Shown one piece after another: positions 1 through 7,621 of a stretch of 64,000 nt of DNA. Position numbers and translations under genes: made by a program. Position 1 is the first letter of the stretch. Every line of letters starts with the position of its first letter. The DNA is taken from NCBI GenBank assembly GCA_951828515.1, contig OX639992.1, positions 806,001 through 870,000 on the forward strand, in the 5' to 3' direction. The notes under the pieces are model-generated. The model did no database searches, was not told the origin of the DNA, and saw only the letters and a list, made by a program, of their open reading frames with translations. The stretch is from an uncultured Poribacteria bacterium (GTDB lineage: Bacteria > Poribacteria > WGA-4E > WGA-3G).

Positions 1-106
1 TGGATTGGCGTTCCACGAAACCCTTGCAGACACCGAAGACGGTCTACACGCCTTTGAACTCAAGGACCATGACGAGTATGTATTATGTTTTGGGAAACCG
101 CTTTGA
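1..106 (+). CDS. 3' end of an unidentified gene, cut by the window edge
   Basis: An open frame runs in from the left edge (first full codon at 2) and stops at TGA 104-106. About 34 codons are visible, ending in the residues CFGKPL. The visible piece is acidic and ordinary in codon use but too short to name. The two other plus-strand frames are not needed to explain the stretch. No function can be assigned. Confidence 0.5.
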   Translation, partial: GLAFHETLADTEDGLHAFELKDHDEYVLCFGKPL

Positions 107-117
107 GGGGAGGATCG

Positions 118-156
118 TCTGAATCAGGATTTACAGGATTTTAGGATGGTCAGGAT
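118..156 (+). repeat. Intergenic repeat family A, copy 1
   Basis: Contains AATCAGGATTTACAGG followed by further degenerate CAGGAT steps. Sister copies in this window are at 4755-4795, 5093-5125, 14475-14517, 43344-43387 and 53261-53302. All but one lie outside recognisable genes; the 14475 copy overlaps the end of a gene fragment. Confidence 0.7.
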
Positions 157-199
157 ACGCCTTGCGTATTGTGTTAAAATATCACACTACATCTTAAAA

Positions 200-231
200 T
201 AAAAAAGATAGGCAGGACTGCTTGCCCTGCC
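200..231 (-). terminator. Intrinsic terminator of the small gene at 243-443
   Basis: Reading leftwards after the stop codon, a GGCAGG / CCTGCC hairpin (211-231) is followed by a T-rich run, seen as aaaaaa on the plus strand (about 200-206). Confidence 0.7.
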
Positions 232-242
232 AATGATTAGCG

Positions 243-443
243 TTATTTTGAACGGCTGAATCTTTTCACAGCATCATGGAGGGCTTTGATGTATGCCGCC
301 TTCGCTTTCTCTACTTCAGATGTATGACTTCTACTTGAGACCCGAACTGCTTCCCGAACCGCCTCAATTGCCTTACGAGCTTTTTCACTATCAGTCCCAC
401 TTGCTCCGGTGGAGAACATGTAGTCAGTTTTCAGACGAGACAT
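243..443 (-). CDS. Small hypothetical alpha-helical protein
   Basis: A 66-residue protein of unknown function. It is rich in Ala, Glu, Lys and Arg, with a likely long amphipathic helix over roughly residues 18-62, and has no signal peptide or membrane segment. It is well supported as a gene: ATG at 443-441 is preceded by AAGGAGG (about 451-457) at 7-8 nt, a TTGCAA-17-TATAAT promoter lies at 478-506, and an intrinsic terminator follows at 200-231, so it is a complete monocistronic unit. The family is not recognised; a small helical partner or DNA-associated protein is possible but unsupported. Confidence 0.7.
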   Translation of the reverse strand: MSRLKTDYMFSTGASGTDSEKARKAIEAVREAVRVSSRSHTSEVEKAKAAYIKALHDAVKRFSRSK

Positions 444-477
444 CAGTTTACCCTCCTTGTTAGTAAAGACAATTTAA

Positions 478-506
478 ATTATACATCTGTTCGCAGAAAA
501 TTGCAA
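478..506 (-). promoter_or_regulatory. Sigma70-like promoter for the gene at 243-443
   Basis: On the minus strand TTGCAA (506-501) and TATAAT (483-478) are separated by exactly 17 nt. They lie about 35 nt upstream of the start codon. Confidence 0.65.
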
Positions 507-560
507 CTTAAATTATATTTTCAAGCTTACAGAATCATATCGAATATTCTCTGCAAATTT

Positions 561-3074
561 CTATTCCATTTCATTAAGTTCTTGAAGTCTTTCCTCTATG
601 GTAATTTTGAGTTCGCTTTTGTCCTGTTTCTCTGCTAGGTTCAATGCGTACTGGAAATCCGACTTTGCACCTGCAATATCATTTTCGGAAACTTTTGCCT
701 CACCCCGAACAGCATAAGCACTGGCATAATTTGGATCTATGGAAATGGCATGATCAAAGTCAATAAAGGCATCATCACGTTTATCGAGTTCTAATCTCGC
801 AAGCCCCCGACCTACGTATGCAGTGGCTGCATTAAAATTCAACTTAATTGCCTGGTCAAAGTCGTTCATAGCGGGTAAATATTGTTTCAGGCTAATTCTT
901 TGCGTACCTCGCCGGTAGTAAGCCTCGGCATAATCCGCTCTCATCTCTATTGCCTTGTCATAAGCAGAAATTGCGTCTTCTGCTCGTTCTTGCCCTGAAA
1001 GGAGATATCCTGCGGAACTCCACGCGCGGGCGGCAAGGTTTTTATCAGCTTCATCAACGATATTGGCAATGGAACACCACTTCTGGACCGCCTCCTCAAT
1101 TCTACCATTTTTCTGCAACTTATACGCTTCAACCATCGCCTTGTCTATAAAAGACAGATGATTGTCGTCTTTCTGTTCATCCAGTTGTTCCTGTAAAGTT
1201 CTAAGCTGATTAGGTATATTACTTATCAAAAGGGCATTGTCTTTCAATTGATTCTGCAGGGCACTATTTTGATGCTTGAGTGCAGCGTTTTCATTCCTTA
1301 GCGTTTGCAACTCAGAATTTATATCTTGAATTTTCGATTCTTTTTGACGAACCTCGAACTGTTTTCCTGTCAGTTGCTTTGCTAACACGGCATTCCGGGT
1401 GTCAGCATCCTCCATCAAATTCTGATGCATTGAAAATATTCCCAACGAAATGAAAGCGAAAAAGAAAACTGTCACCGCGGCAATAAGCTGCCAACGCCGA
1501 ACCATAGATTGATATTTATCGCGTTCCTCTTGTATCTGTTGATGTTCTGCCTCGGAAATCCATGAAACTCTCTCAATGTGTACATCGGGCCATGCTTCTG
1601 TAAGGAACTGCTCCCATTCTGTCTTAGTGAGTATATCACCATTCTTGACTGGACATCCGGGATAATCAGCTTGTGCTTGGTTATATTCAACTTGGGAAAT
1701 ATATTGTCCAACCTTGAATGAGCAATCTGAATGGAAGACTTCGATAACACGCCAACCTTTTACGGTTGTTAATTTAGGCCACGTTTTATGCTGTTCGTCT
1801 AGTTCTGCTTTCGTGAGTATATCATCCTTCTTCACAGGACATCTGGGGTAAGACTCTTGTGCCCGTTTGTAGTCATCATCGGAAATATATTCATCAATCT
1901 TGAGTGGACACTTTGGATGGTAGGTTTTGACAACACACCAAACTTTTTCAGACTTTAGGGTGTTCCATGTTTTACTATACTTATCCCAGTCTTCCTTAGA
2001 AATTTTGTCTCCTTTGAAGACGGGACACGCGGCTTCTTTTACTTGTGAAACTACCTTTCGATCGAATTCAGAATGCTCAATTTTGCGAGGTAATTCTGAG
2101 CCGAGTCTCTCATAAAATTTCCACTTATTAGGATTTGAGCCAACAGCTATTATTCCGAATCGTGTATCAGTTGCACAGAGCAGCGAATTTAATATGGATG
2201 TTTGGGAGAATTCGCTATCTTCGCTATCTCTGAACTCAACATTTCTGAACTCAACAATTACAACATAACTTCCATCGCGGCCGCGAAGTACAAAGTTAGC
2301 AGTCTTAACTGTCTTAGCATTTATCCGAACCTCCTTGTCATTTTCTGGTCTGCATCCCCACTCCTCCTGTTCAAGTATACGCGAGAAGTAAGTGCCAACG
2401 GAGGTTTGGATCTCAGACGTTTGAGGTTGTGAAGGTTCCATAGCATAGATCGCCTGATGAGGACTTTCCTTGGAATCTTCAAATATCAGATGTTTGTCTG
2501 GTAGCTCATACTTATTCTTCTTTACCTCTTCCTCAAATTGAGAACGCGTAATCCGGCGAAACCGAAAGTGACGTAAATTTTCATAAAAAATCCAATCATC
2601 AGCGTTTAAATTATTGGCAAATACCCCGAATCGCGTATTAGTCGCAGAAAGGTAAGAGAACAACTGCCGACGACCATAGTTTGCATCATTCATTCCAGTC
2701 TTGAACTCTGCGATAGCAATACACTTTCCTTTTACCTCCAAATATAAATCTAGATCGGTCTCGCCAAAGTCATTACCAATAGGAATAGGCTGGTTAGGCC
2801 TAATTGACGAATTAGGAATGGAAAGTGATTTGAAATATTTCTTAACTTCGCTTTCCACTTCTTGATGTGGAATTGTTTGACTTCCTTGACCTTCAGGAGC
2901 CTTATCAAGGTCTTCCAGGGAATCTGCCTTCTCTGGTCCCTCGATTATTTTATAGAACTCTTCTGCAGTAAAGCCTTCAGATGGTGTTTCGCTAACTACC
3001 TTGTAGCGTTCTTCGACAGTGAAACCTTCAAATGGTGTTTCGCTAACTACCCTATAGTATTCTTCCGACTTCAT
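561..3074 (-). CDS. Membrane-anchored protein with two PD-(D/E)XK-like domains, Cys repeats and C-terminal TPRs
   Basis: A large multidomain protein of about 837 residues. Numbered from an upstream ATG at 3116, the order is: two short tandem repeats (VVSETP...EGFT, about 22-54); a nuclease-like domain with D...EFK (about 118-139) resembling type I restriction HsdR N-termini; a second, degenerate copy ending EFR (about 273-292); a 75-residue repeat carrying CPVK and Cys positions, about 2.5 copies (360-520); one membrane helix (about 541-562); a coiled coil (570-640); and at least four TPRs to the end. ATG 3074 is chosen because GAGGAAATCT precedes it. It is last in the operon 4640-561, whose second gene has the same nuclease-like domain and a TPR in reverse order. 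The known families suggest nucleic-acid sensing or cleavage, but the function is not known. Confidence 0.8.
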   Translation of the reverse strand: MKSEEYYRVVSETPFEGFTVEERYKVVSETPSEGFTAEEFYKIIEGPEKADSLEDLDKAPEGQGSQTIPHQEVESEVKKYFKSLSIPNSSIRPNQPIPIGNDFGETDLDLYLEVKGKCIAIAEFKTGMNDANYGRRQLFSYLSATNTRFGVFANNLNADDWIFYENLRHFRFRRITRSQFEEEVKKNKYELPDKHLIFEDSKESPHQAIYAMEPSQPQTSEIQTSVGTYFSRILEQEEWGCRPENDKEVRINAKTVKTANFVLRGRDGSYVVIVEFRNVEFRDSEDSEFSQTSILNSLLCATDTRFGIIAVGSNPNKWKFYERLGSELPRKIEHSEFDRKVVSQVKEAACPVFKGDKISKEDWDKYSKTWNTLKSEKVWCVVKTYHPKCPLKIDEYISDDDYKRAQESYPRCPVKKDDILTKAELDEQHKTWPKLTTVKGWRVIEVFHSDCSFKVGQYISQVEYNQAQADYPGCPVKNGDILTKTEWEQFLTEAWPDVHIERVSWISEAEHQQIQEERDKYQSMVRRWQLIAAVTVFFFAFISLGIFSMHQNLMEDADTRNAVLAKQLTGKQFEVRQKESKIQDINSELQTLRNENAALKHQNSALQNQLKDNALLISNIPNQLRTLQEQLDEQKDDNHLSFIDKAMVEAYKLQKNGRIEEAVQKWCSIANIVDEADKNLAARAWSSAGYLLSGQERAEDAISAYDKAIEMRADYAEAYYRRGTQRISLKQYLPAMNDFDQAIKLNFNAATAYVGRGLARLELDKRDDAFIDFDHAISIDPNYASAYAVRGEAKVSENDIAGAKSDFQYALNLAEKQDKSELKITIEERLQELNEME

Positions 3075-3082
3075 AGATTTCC

Positions 3083-3193
3083 TCATTTTCTGAGAATACT
3101 GGTTTTGGCGATGCAATTATACACCAACTTCACAAATTTTCGATCAGAGAAATATATAACGACCTCCTCTACCATTTTATCTTCTGGTTTCAT
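3083..3193 (-). pseudogene. Truncated copy of the nuclease-like domain start
   Basis: A 36-codon frame begins at ATG 3193-3191 behind GAAGGAGAT and ends at TGA 3083, overlapping the 3' end of the preceding gene. Its VEEVVIYFSDRKFVK segment matches the entry of the nuclease-like domain in the neighbouring gene (LEAVVRYFSERKFAK), after which similarity stops. It reads as the stump of a third copy of this domain, lost by deletion between the two long genes. It could still be translated because it keeps a ribosome-binding site. Confidence 0.5.
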
Positions 3194-4292
3194 AGTGATC
3201 TCCTTCTTCGTGAAGTTCAAGAACCCTTTTCTCAAAATCAGAACGCTCAATACGCCGAAACCGGTTGTATCGCAGATTCTCATAGAACATCCATGAATCT
3301 CTGCTTGTGCTAGAGGCAAAGATACCAAACGGTGTGTCAGTCGCACAGAGATAACTCTTCAACGGTTCGGTGTAACTTGTTTCACTTGGTAATTTGCACT
3401 CTGCAATAGCAACAAAGTTCTCATCTGCATCACGAAGCACAAGGTCAGCTCTGCTATGGATTGCTCCTATCTGAATCCTGCACTCTCTGAGCATAGAAAA
3501 TTTAGCGAACTTGCGTTCAGAGAAATACCGAACAACAGCCTCTAATACATCAAACTCTTGAAGTCGTTCCTCAATAGCAACGCTGAAATCCTGTTCTTCC
3601 TGTTTTTCTGCCAGTTTCAATGCCTTTTGGAGATCCGCCTTCGCGCCTATAAGGTCATTTAGATTGGATTTTGCCTCGCCGCGACTTGCATAAACGCTGG
3701 CGTAATCTGGATTTATACGGATTGCCGAATTGTAGGCGGAAATAGCCTTCTCTATCCTATCCCCTTTCCAAAGCAGGCACCCTATCGAAAATAAAACAGT
3801 AACGAAATCTGTGTCGATCTGACCTGATATAGGAGCGGTGACGTTCTTGCTCTCGCCAGCCGTTTCAACAGCGGTATCTTCTGCCAGTTCGGGGTAGAGA
3901 TCTATTAACTTTGGAAAGTGTTGATCTTCATAAGTTTTAATAAGCATACCGACCAGTGCCATCGCTGCCGACAAAGGATGAGTTTCATCTTCACCAACAC
4001 CGTAGATTAAATCGTCTATCACTGCTGATAGTCGTCGATACTCGGTTTCTGTTATCGCAATGCGGTTAAGATCTTCATTTCGATTCACAATACCGGCCAA
4101 TAAATCCAATAAACTTATGAGCCACTGTGCGGCACTTTCCGGGTAGGGTGTAGCATCAATAAATTCTTGGGCGAAAGGTTGTGCCGATGCCAGTAACACT
4201 CGCTTTGGGAAGCCGTGTGTGCTTAAGACTGGTGGTCCAAAAGGCGTGAACGTTGACAATATATTTTGTGGTGTTTGCATTCCAGTTGACAT
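3177..4292 (-). CDS. HigA-like segment fused to TPRs and a PD-(D/E)XK-like domain
   Basis: A 371-residue soluble protein. Residues about 76-131 (ITETEYRRL ... THPLS ... YEDQHFP) resemble the N-terminal part of HigA-type antitoxins, which normally precedes a helix-turn-helix. Here no helix-turn-helix follows. Instead there are TPRs (about 160-245) and a domain like the N-terminus of type I restriction HsdR, with R281-A-D283, E298-C-K300 giving an apparently intact D...E-x-K triad. It starts 6 nt after the higB stop, behind AGAAGGAGG, as an antitoxin should. Working role: antitoxin of the HigB toxin with an added nuclease-like effector or sensor. The HigA similarity is judged by eye and the catalytic claim rests on motif spacing only. 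Confidence 0.72.
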   Translation of the reverse strand: MSTGMQTPQNILSTFTPFGPPVLSTHGFPKRVLLASAQPFAQEFIDATPYPESAAQWLISLLDLLAGIVNRNEDLNRIAITETEYRRLSAVIDDLIYGVGEDETHPLSAAMALVGMLIKTYEDQHFPKLIDLYPELAEDTAVETAGESKNVTAPISGQIDTDFVTVLFSIGCLLWKGDRIEKAISAYNSAIRINPDYASVYASRGEAKSNLNDLIGAKADLQKALKLAEKQEEQDFSVAIEERLQEFDVLEAVVRYFSERKFAKFSMLRECRIQIGAIHSRADLVLRDADENFVAIAECKLPSETSYTEPLKSYLCATDTPFGIFASSTSRDSWMFYENLRYNRFRRIERSDFEKRVLELHEEGDHYETRR

Positions 4293-4298
4293 TGTTTG

Positions 4299-4640
4299 TT
4301 ACCTCCTTCTGTTCCATGCATCGTACTCAGCATGTGTTAGCACTTCATGAATGACAACTTGTTGTGAGTCATATCGCATAATCGCAATAAGTCGCGCTTT
4401 GTTGCCGCCAATATTGAATACCGTAAATGTTGTTTCTCGGTTGCTGTACGGAATCTGCTGCCTTGGTTGCGCAGGCGTTTCTTTTTTCACCAAGTCTGCG
4501 TGAGGAAACGTTTCTCGCAACTCAGTTACTGAACTGAAATCCCTTTGTTGCATCAATTCAAGCCAACGGAAAAGTCCTGGTCTGGAGGTTGAATGTCTTT
4601 GGGCAAATTCAGTGAGTTTTTGTTCGGCAATAATTTGCAT
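4299..4640 (-). CDS. higB: HigB-family mRNA interferase toxin
   Basis: A 113-residue protein matching the HigB toxin family, which cleaves mRNA at the ribosome. Signs are the N-terminal MQIIAEQKLTEF, a middle helix pair, and the C-terminal core FNIGGNKARLIAIMRY ... THAEYDAW, close to the usual VFNIKGNKYRL ... GTHAEYD pattern. ATG 4640 is preferred over an in-frame TTG at 4646 because the family starts at this methionine. It is the first gene of an operon with a TTGAAA-17-TATAAT promoter at 4695-4723, followed after 6 nt by the HigA-like fusion gene. Toxin-first order is normal for higBA. Confidence 0.85.
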   Translation of the reverse strand: MQIIAEQKLTEFAQRHSTSRPGLFRWLELMQQRDFSSVTELRETFPHADLVKKETPAQPRQQIPYSNRETTFTVFNIGGNKARLIAIMRYDSQQVVIHEVLTHAEYDAWNRRR

Positions 4641-4694
4641 CGGCAAGTTGTCTTAAAAAGTGGAAATAGCGAGCATAGCTGCTCCCAGATGAGA

Positions 4695-4723
4695 ATTATA
4701 CACTGATTTACAAAAGATTTCAA
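4695..4723 (-). promoter_or_regulatory. Promoter of the higB operon
   Basis: On the minus strand TTGAAA (4723-4718) and TATAAT (4700-4695) are 17 nt apart, about 55 nt upstream of the higB ATG. A HigA-type regulator would be expected to bind here, but no clear inverted repeat over the -10 was found. Confidence 0.65.
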
Positions 4724-4754
4724 GGAAAGAGAGATTTGGATCTTACAGACTTTT

Positions 4755-4795
4755 ATCCTGCAAATCCTAAAATCCTGGAAATCCTGATTCAGACA
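4755..4795 (-). repeat. Intergenic repeat family A, copy 2
   Basis: Reverse orientation: four ATCCT-centred steps ending in AAATCCTGATTCAGACA. Confidence 0.7.
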
Positions 4796-5092
4796 AAGGC
4801 ACCGCCCACGCATAAAAAATCCGCGATTCAGATGATTACTGAATATTTGCACACTCTGCACGGACAGCAATATCCAGATTAAATTTTTCATGATACTATA
4901 AGTTAAATATATTTTCACATTTGTTTTTTTTTACGGAGAAAGGGTATATTGAATCCTTGGAACCCGCGGCACACCTACAACGATGAAAACCTCCGTGAAG
5001 CCTCCGTGAAAGTGGTAATGTTTAAGAGAATATTTCGGTAATACACTAAAGGATAATTTTTCGGTTTCCAACAAGGGATTCATAATCCTGTA

Positions 5093-5125
5093 CATCCTAA
5101 AATCCTGGAAATCCTGATTCAGACA
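5093..5125 (-). repeat. Intergenic repeat family A, copy 3
   Basis: The segment AATCCTGGAAATCCTGATTC plus AGACA is identical to that of copy 2, only 340 bp away. Confidence 0.7.
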
Positions 5126-5403
5126 GCAACACCCTCCACCCACTGTGAAATTTTCATAGCAGCTTCATAGCAAGCTTTAATGAAAACCGTCTAAAACCCA
5201 CTCATTATCTAAGTTTACAGTCTTTTTGAAACCCATCATTTTTCAGATTTGCTATGAAAACTGTGAAACGCGCCACATTTTCTCTTCTATATTTCTGAAT
5301 CTCGGCTTCCTTTAGTGACTTTACTAACCGCTGAGTGGCGACTGCCGATTGCTGATGGCTGATAACACAGAGCCATTCAATTGTCGGTTTTTTGATCATT
5401 TTC

Positions 5404-5475
5404 GCGAAGGCATCGCGAGCTGGGGGAAATTGAGGAAACGCCCTATCAAAAACCCCTATCAAAAACACTCGCTCC
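5404..5475 (-). repeat. Repeat family E module (GGAGCGAG / CTCGCGATGCC type)
   Basis: Begins CGCGAAGGCATCGCGAGC and ends in ACTCGCTCCTACAG. It is the inverted form of 48761-48795 and related to 18489-18511. Its inner AACGCCCTATCAAAAAC recurs near 61233. Confidence 0.5.
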
Positions 5476-5551
5476 TACAGCGGAGAGCCCTCAAGCAGCA
5501 AACCGAAATTATGGGAGAATTGAATGCCTCTGGCTGATAACACATCTCCGC

Positions 5552-5580
5552 TTGAAAACTTACCCAAAGCAGAGTATAAT
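5552..5580 (+). promoter_or_regulatory. Promoter of the first OPT-like gene
   Basis: TTGAAA (5552-5557), 17 nt, TATAAT (5575-5580). The spacer starts ACTTACCCAAA, almost the same as in the promoter at 7562-7590. Confidence 0.7.
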
Positions 5581-5583
5581 AGG

Positions 5584-5595
5584 CACAAATTTGTG
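5584..5595 (+). promoter_or_regulatory. 12-bp perfect palindrome in the 5' leader
   Basis: CACAAATTTGTG sits just after the -10 box, between the expected transcription start and the ribosome-binding site. It could be an operator. It is absent from the sister promoter at 7562. Confidence 0.35.
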
Positions 5596-5608
5596 TTTAG
5601 GAGCGGGA

Positions 5609-7549
5609 ATGGAGACCAACGGAAACGGGAAACCCAACCAAGTTAAACACCTCGTCAAACCGCATATCCTACTGATTGGACTGGTGCTCGTCGCCTTTAA
5701 TAGCTACTGGTGCCTGATGGGGACAGAGGTATGGCACTCTACGCAGTTGACGATCGCCTCGCTGTTCTTCAATGCGGTTTTTACCCTCCTTGTCTTCGTA
5801 CTCGTCAACCTACTGCTCCAGCGATTCCTGCCGCGTCTGGCGATGTCGCAAGCCGACCTACAAACCATCTATGTCATGGTCGTGATGGTATCAACCATCA
5901 GCGGACATACCATGATGGGGTACCTCATCCCAGCCCTCACACATACATTTCAGTTCGCAACCCCCGAAAACGAATGGCTACCGCTCTTTGGAAACAGTAT
6001 CCCCAGTTGGATCGCCATCAAAAGCGCACGTATCTTAGACGGGTTCTACAACGGCGATTCTACCCTCTATAATTCTGCCACGCTGAACGCATGGATACCA
6101 CCCGTATTGGCTTGGTCGAGTTTCGTTATCGCGCTCTGGTTGACGTTATTAGCGGTAACAGTCTTTCTCCGTAAACAGTGGACGGAAAATGAACGTCTAA
6201 ACTACCCGATCGTCCAACTCCCGTTGGCATTGACGAGTAACCCGAAACGCTTCTTTACTTCATCGTGGATGTGGCTCGGTTTCGCACTCGCGGGGAGTGC
6301 CGAGTTGCTAAATGGATTGAGTTTCCTGTTTCCAGAGATCCCCTCCCTCCCTATTAGAAACAGAATTCTTGGACAATTCAGTTCAAAGCCGTGGAGTGCG
6401 ATGGGACCCATTCGCATCTCCCTCTATCCATTTAGCATCGGTTTGATGTTCTTCACACCGCTGGATCTCTCGTTTTCCTGCTGGTTTTTCTGGGTACTGA
6501 CCCGTCTTCAGATGGTAGTGACAGATATGCTCGGCGCACGCGATATCTATAGGTTTGAACAGCAAACGGGGGCATGGATTGCGTTCGGATGCATCCCGTT
6601 ATGGATGGGACGACGGCACTATGGACGTATTCTTCGTAAAGTTTTCGGGATCGCACAACGCCGTGGCGAATCACCACCTGACGATTCTCGTGAACCGATG
6701 CGTTACCGCACTGCGGCGGGACTGTTTACCGTCGGGTTGGTGTTCCTTTTCTTCTTCTGTTTCCAAATGGGGATGACCTTCTGGGCGATCGGGCTCTTTT
6801 TCCTGTTCTACTTTCCGATGATTCTCGGTATCACCCGTATTCGCGCTGAAATTGGTCCGCCACTCCATCAACTCATCCTTGTCGATCCCGGAAGGACGAT
6901 GGTCACGTCGTTAGGCACACGCCGCTTAGGCACAGGCAATCTGATGGGATTAACGTTCCTCTACCCGTTTGTTCGCTGTTTCCGGGCACATCCGACACCG
7001 AGTGAATTGGAGGCGTTCCGCTTAGCAGAGCGGAGCCAAATTGGGTATCGGCAACTGCTCATCGGAATGATCTTGGCGATTGTGTTCGGTATCCTGATAA
7101 CGTTCTGGGCATATCTGCATGTCCTCTACGATATGGGTGCGGGGAGCAAAGCACGTGGCTGGATCGTCTATATGGGGTGGGAGACGTTCAACCGTTTACA
7201 GACATGGCTTGTCAGTCCACAGGAGACCGGCGTGCCGGAACTCGGCGTTATCGGCAGCAGTTTCGTGTTCACGGTATTCCTGATGATGATGAAGATCCGA
7301 TTTCTCTGGTGGCCCCTGCATCCTGCTGGCTACGTGTTAATCAGTGGCAGCGGAATGGGAAGACTATGGTTTACAATCTTCCTGGGTTGGTTAGCGAAGG
7401 CAATCGTGCTAAAAATTGGCGGTGTGAAACTCTACCGACAGGCAGTGCCGTTCTTTCTGGGACTCATCTTAGGGGATTACACACTCGGGTGTGTCTGGAG
7501 CCTCATCGGACTCGTGCTGGAGATACCGACCTATATTGTGTGGCATTGA
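5609..7549 (+). CDS. OPT-like polytopic membrane protein (DUF6785/DUF6784 type), copy 1
   Basis: A 646-residue protein with about a dozen or more hydrophobic helices, the first at LVKPHILLIGLVLV. It resembles the large uncharacterised bacterial membrane proteins described as DUF6785/DUF6784, which look like oligopeptide-transporter (OPT) relatives; the substrate is unknown. ATG 5609 is chosen because TTAGGAGCGGGA precedes it, the paralogue at 8349 starts at the same METNGNG, and the upstream frame overlaps the promoter. Most of the sequence is nearly identical to 8349-10277, so the pair arose by recent duplication. A third, more distant relative is at 35738. A transport role is an inference from topology. 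Confidence 0.8.
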   Translation: METNGNGKPNQVKHLVKPHILLIGLVLVAFNSYWCLMGTEVWHSTQLTIASLFFNAVFTLLVFVLVNLLLQRFLPRLAMSQADLQTIYVMVVMVSTISGHTMMGYLIPALTHTFQFATPENEWLPLFGNSIPSWIAIKSARILDGFYNGDSTLYNSATLNAWIPPVLAWSSFVIALWLTLLAVTVFLRKQWTENERLNYPIVQLPLALTSNPKRFFTSSWMWLGFALAGSAELLNGLSFLFPEIPSLPIRNRILGQFSSKPWSAMGPIRISLYPFSIGLMFFTPLDLSFSCWFFWVLTRLQMVVTDMLGARDIYRFEQQTGAWIAFGCIPLWMGRRHYGRILRKVFGIAQRRGESPPDDSREPMRYRTAAGLFTVGLVFLFFFCFQMGMTFWAIGLFFLFYFPMILGITRIRAEIGPPLHQLILVDPGRTMVTSLGTRRLGTGNLMGLTFLYPFVRCFRAHPTPSELEAFRLAERSQIGYRQLLIGMILAIVFGILITFWAYLHVLYDMGAGSKARGWIVYMGWETFNRLQTWLVSPQETGVPELGVIGSSFVFTVFLMMMKIRFLWWPLHPAGYVLISGSGMGRLWFTIFLGWLAKAIVLKIGGVKLYRQAVPFFLGLILGDYTLGCVWSLIGLVLEIPTYIVWH

Positions 7550-7561
7550 GGCACCCTCCCC

Positions 7562-7590
7562 TTGCAAACTTACGCAAATCCCTGTATAAT
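7562..7590 (+). promoter_or_regulatory. Promoter of the phosphopantoate ligase / second OPT-like operon
   Basis: TTGCAA (7562-7567), 17 nt, TATAAT (7585-7590), with spacer ACTTACGCAAA matching the promoter at 5552 in 10 of 11 positions. Confidence 0.7.
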
Positions 7591-7621
7591 AGACGGAAAC
7601 TTCTGCTGAGGTGCTATTCAG

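Larger units (their letters stand above)
4724..5551. other. Gene-free stretch filled with repeats
   Basis: No convincing gene on either strand. It holds two copies of repeat family A (4755-4795 and 5093-5125), a GCTGATGGCTGATAA-type short repeat near 5350, and a module with CGCGAAGGCATCGCGAGC and AACGCCCTATCAAAAAC (5400-5475) shared with 48761-48795 and 61230-61253. Confidence 0.6.

Noticed and set aside
5205-5468. Short frames in the 4724-5551 gap
   Set aside because: They run through repeat modules that recur elsewhere in other frames, with no translation signals.
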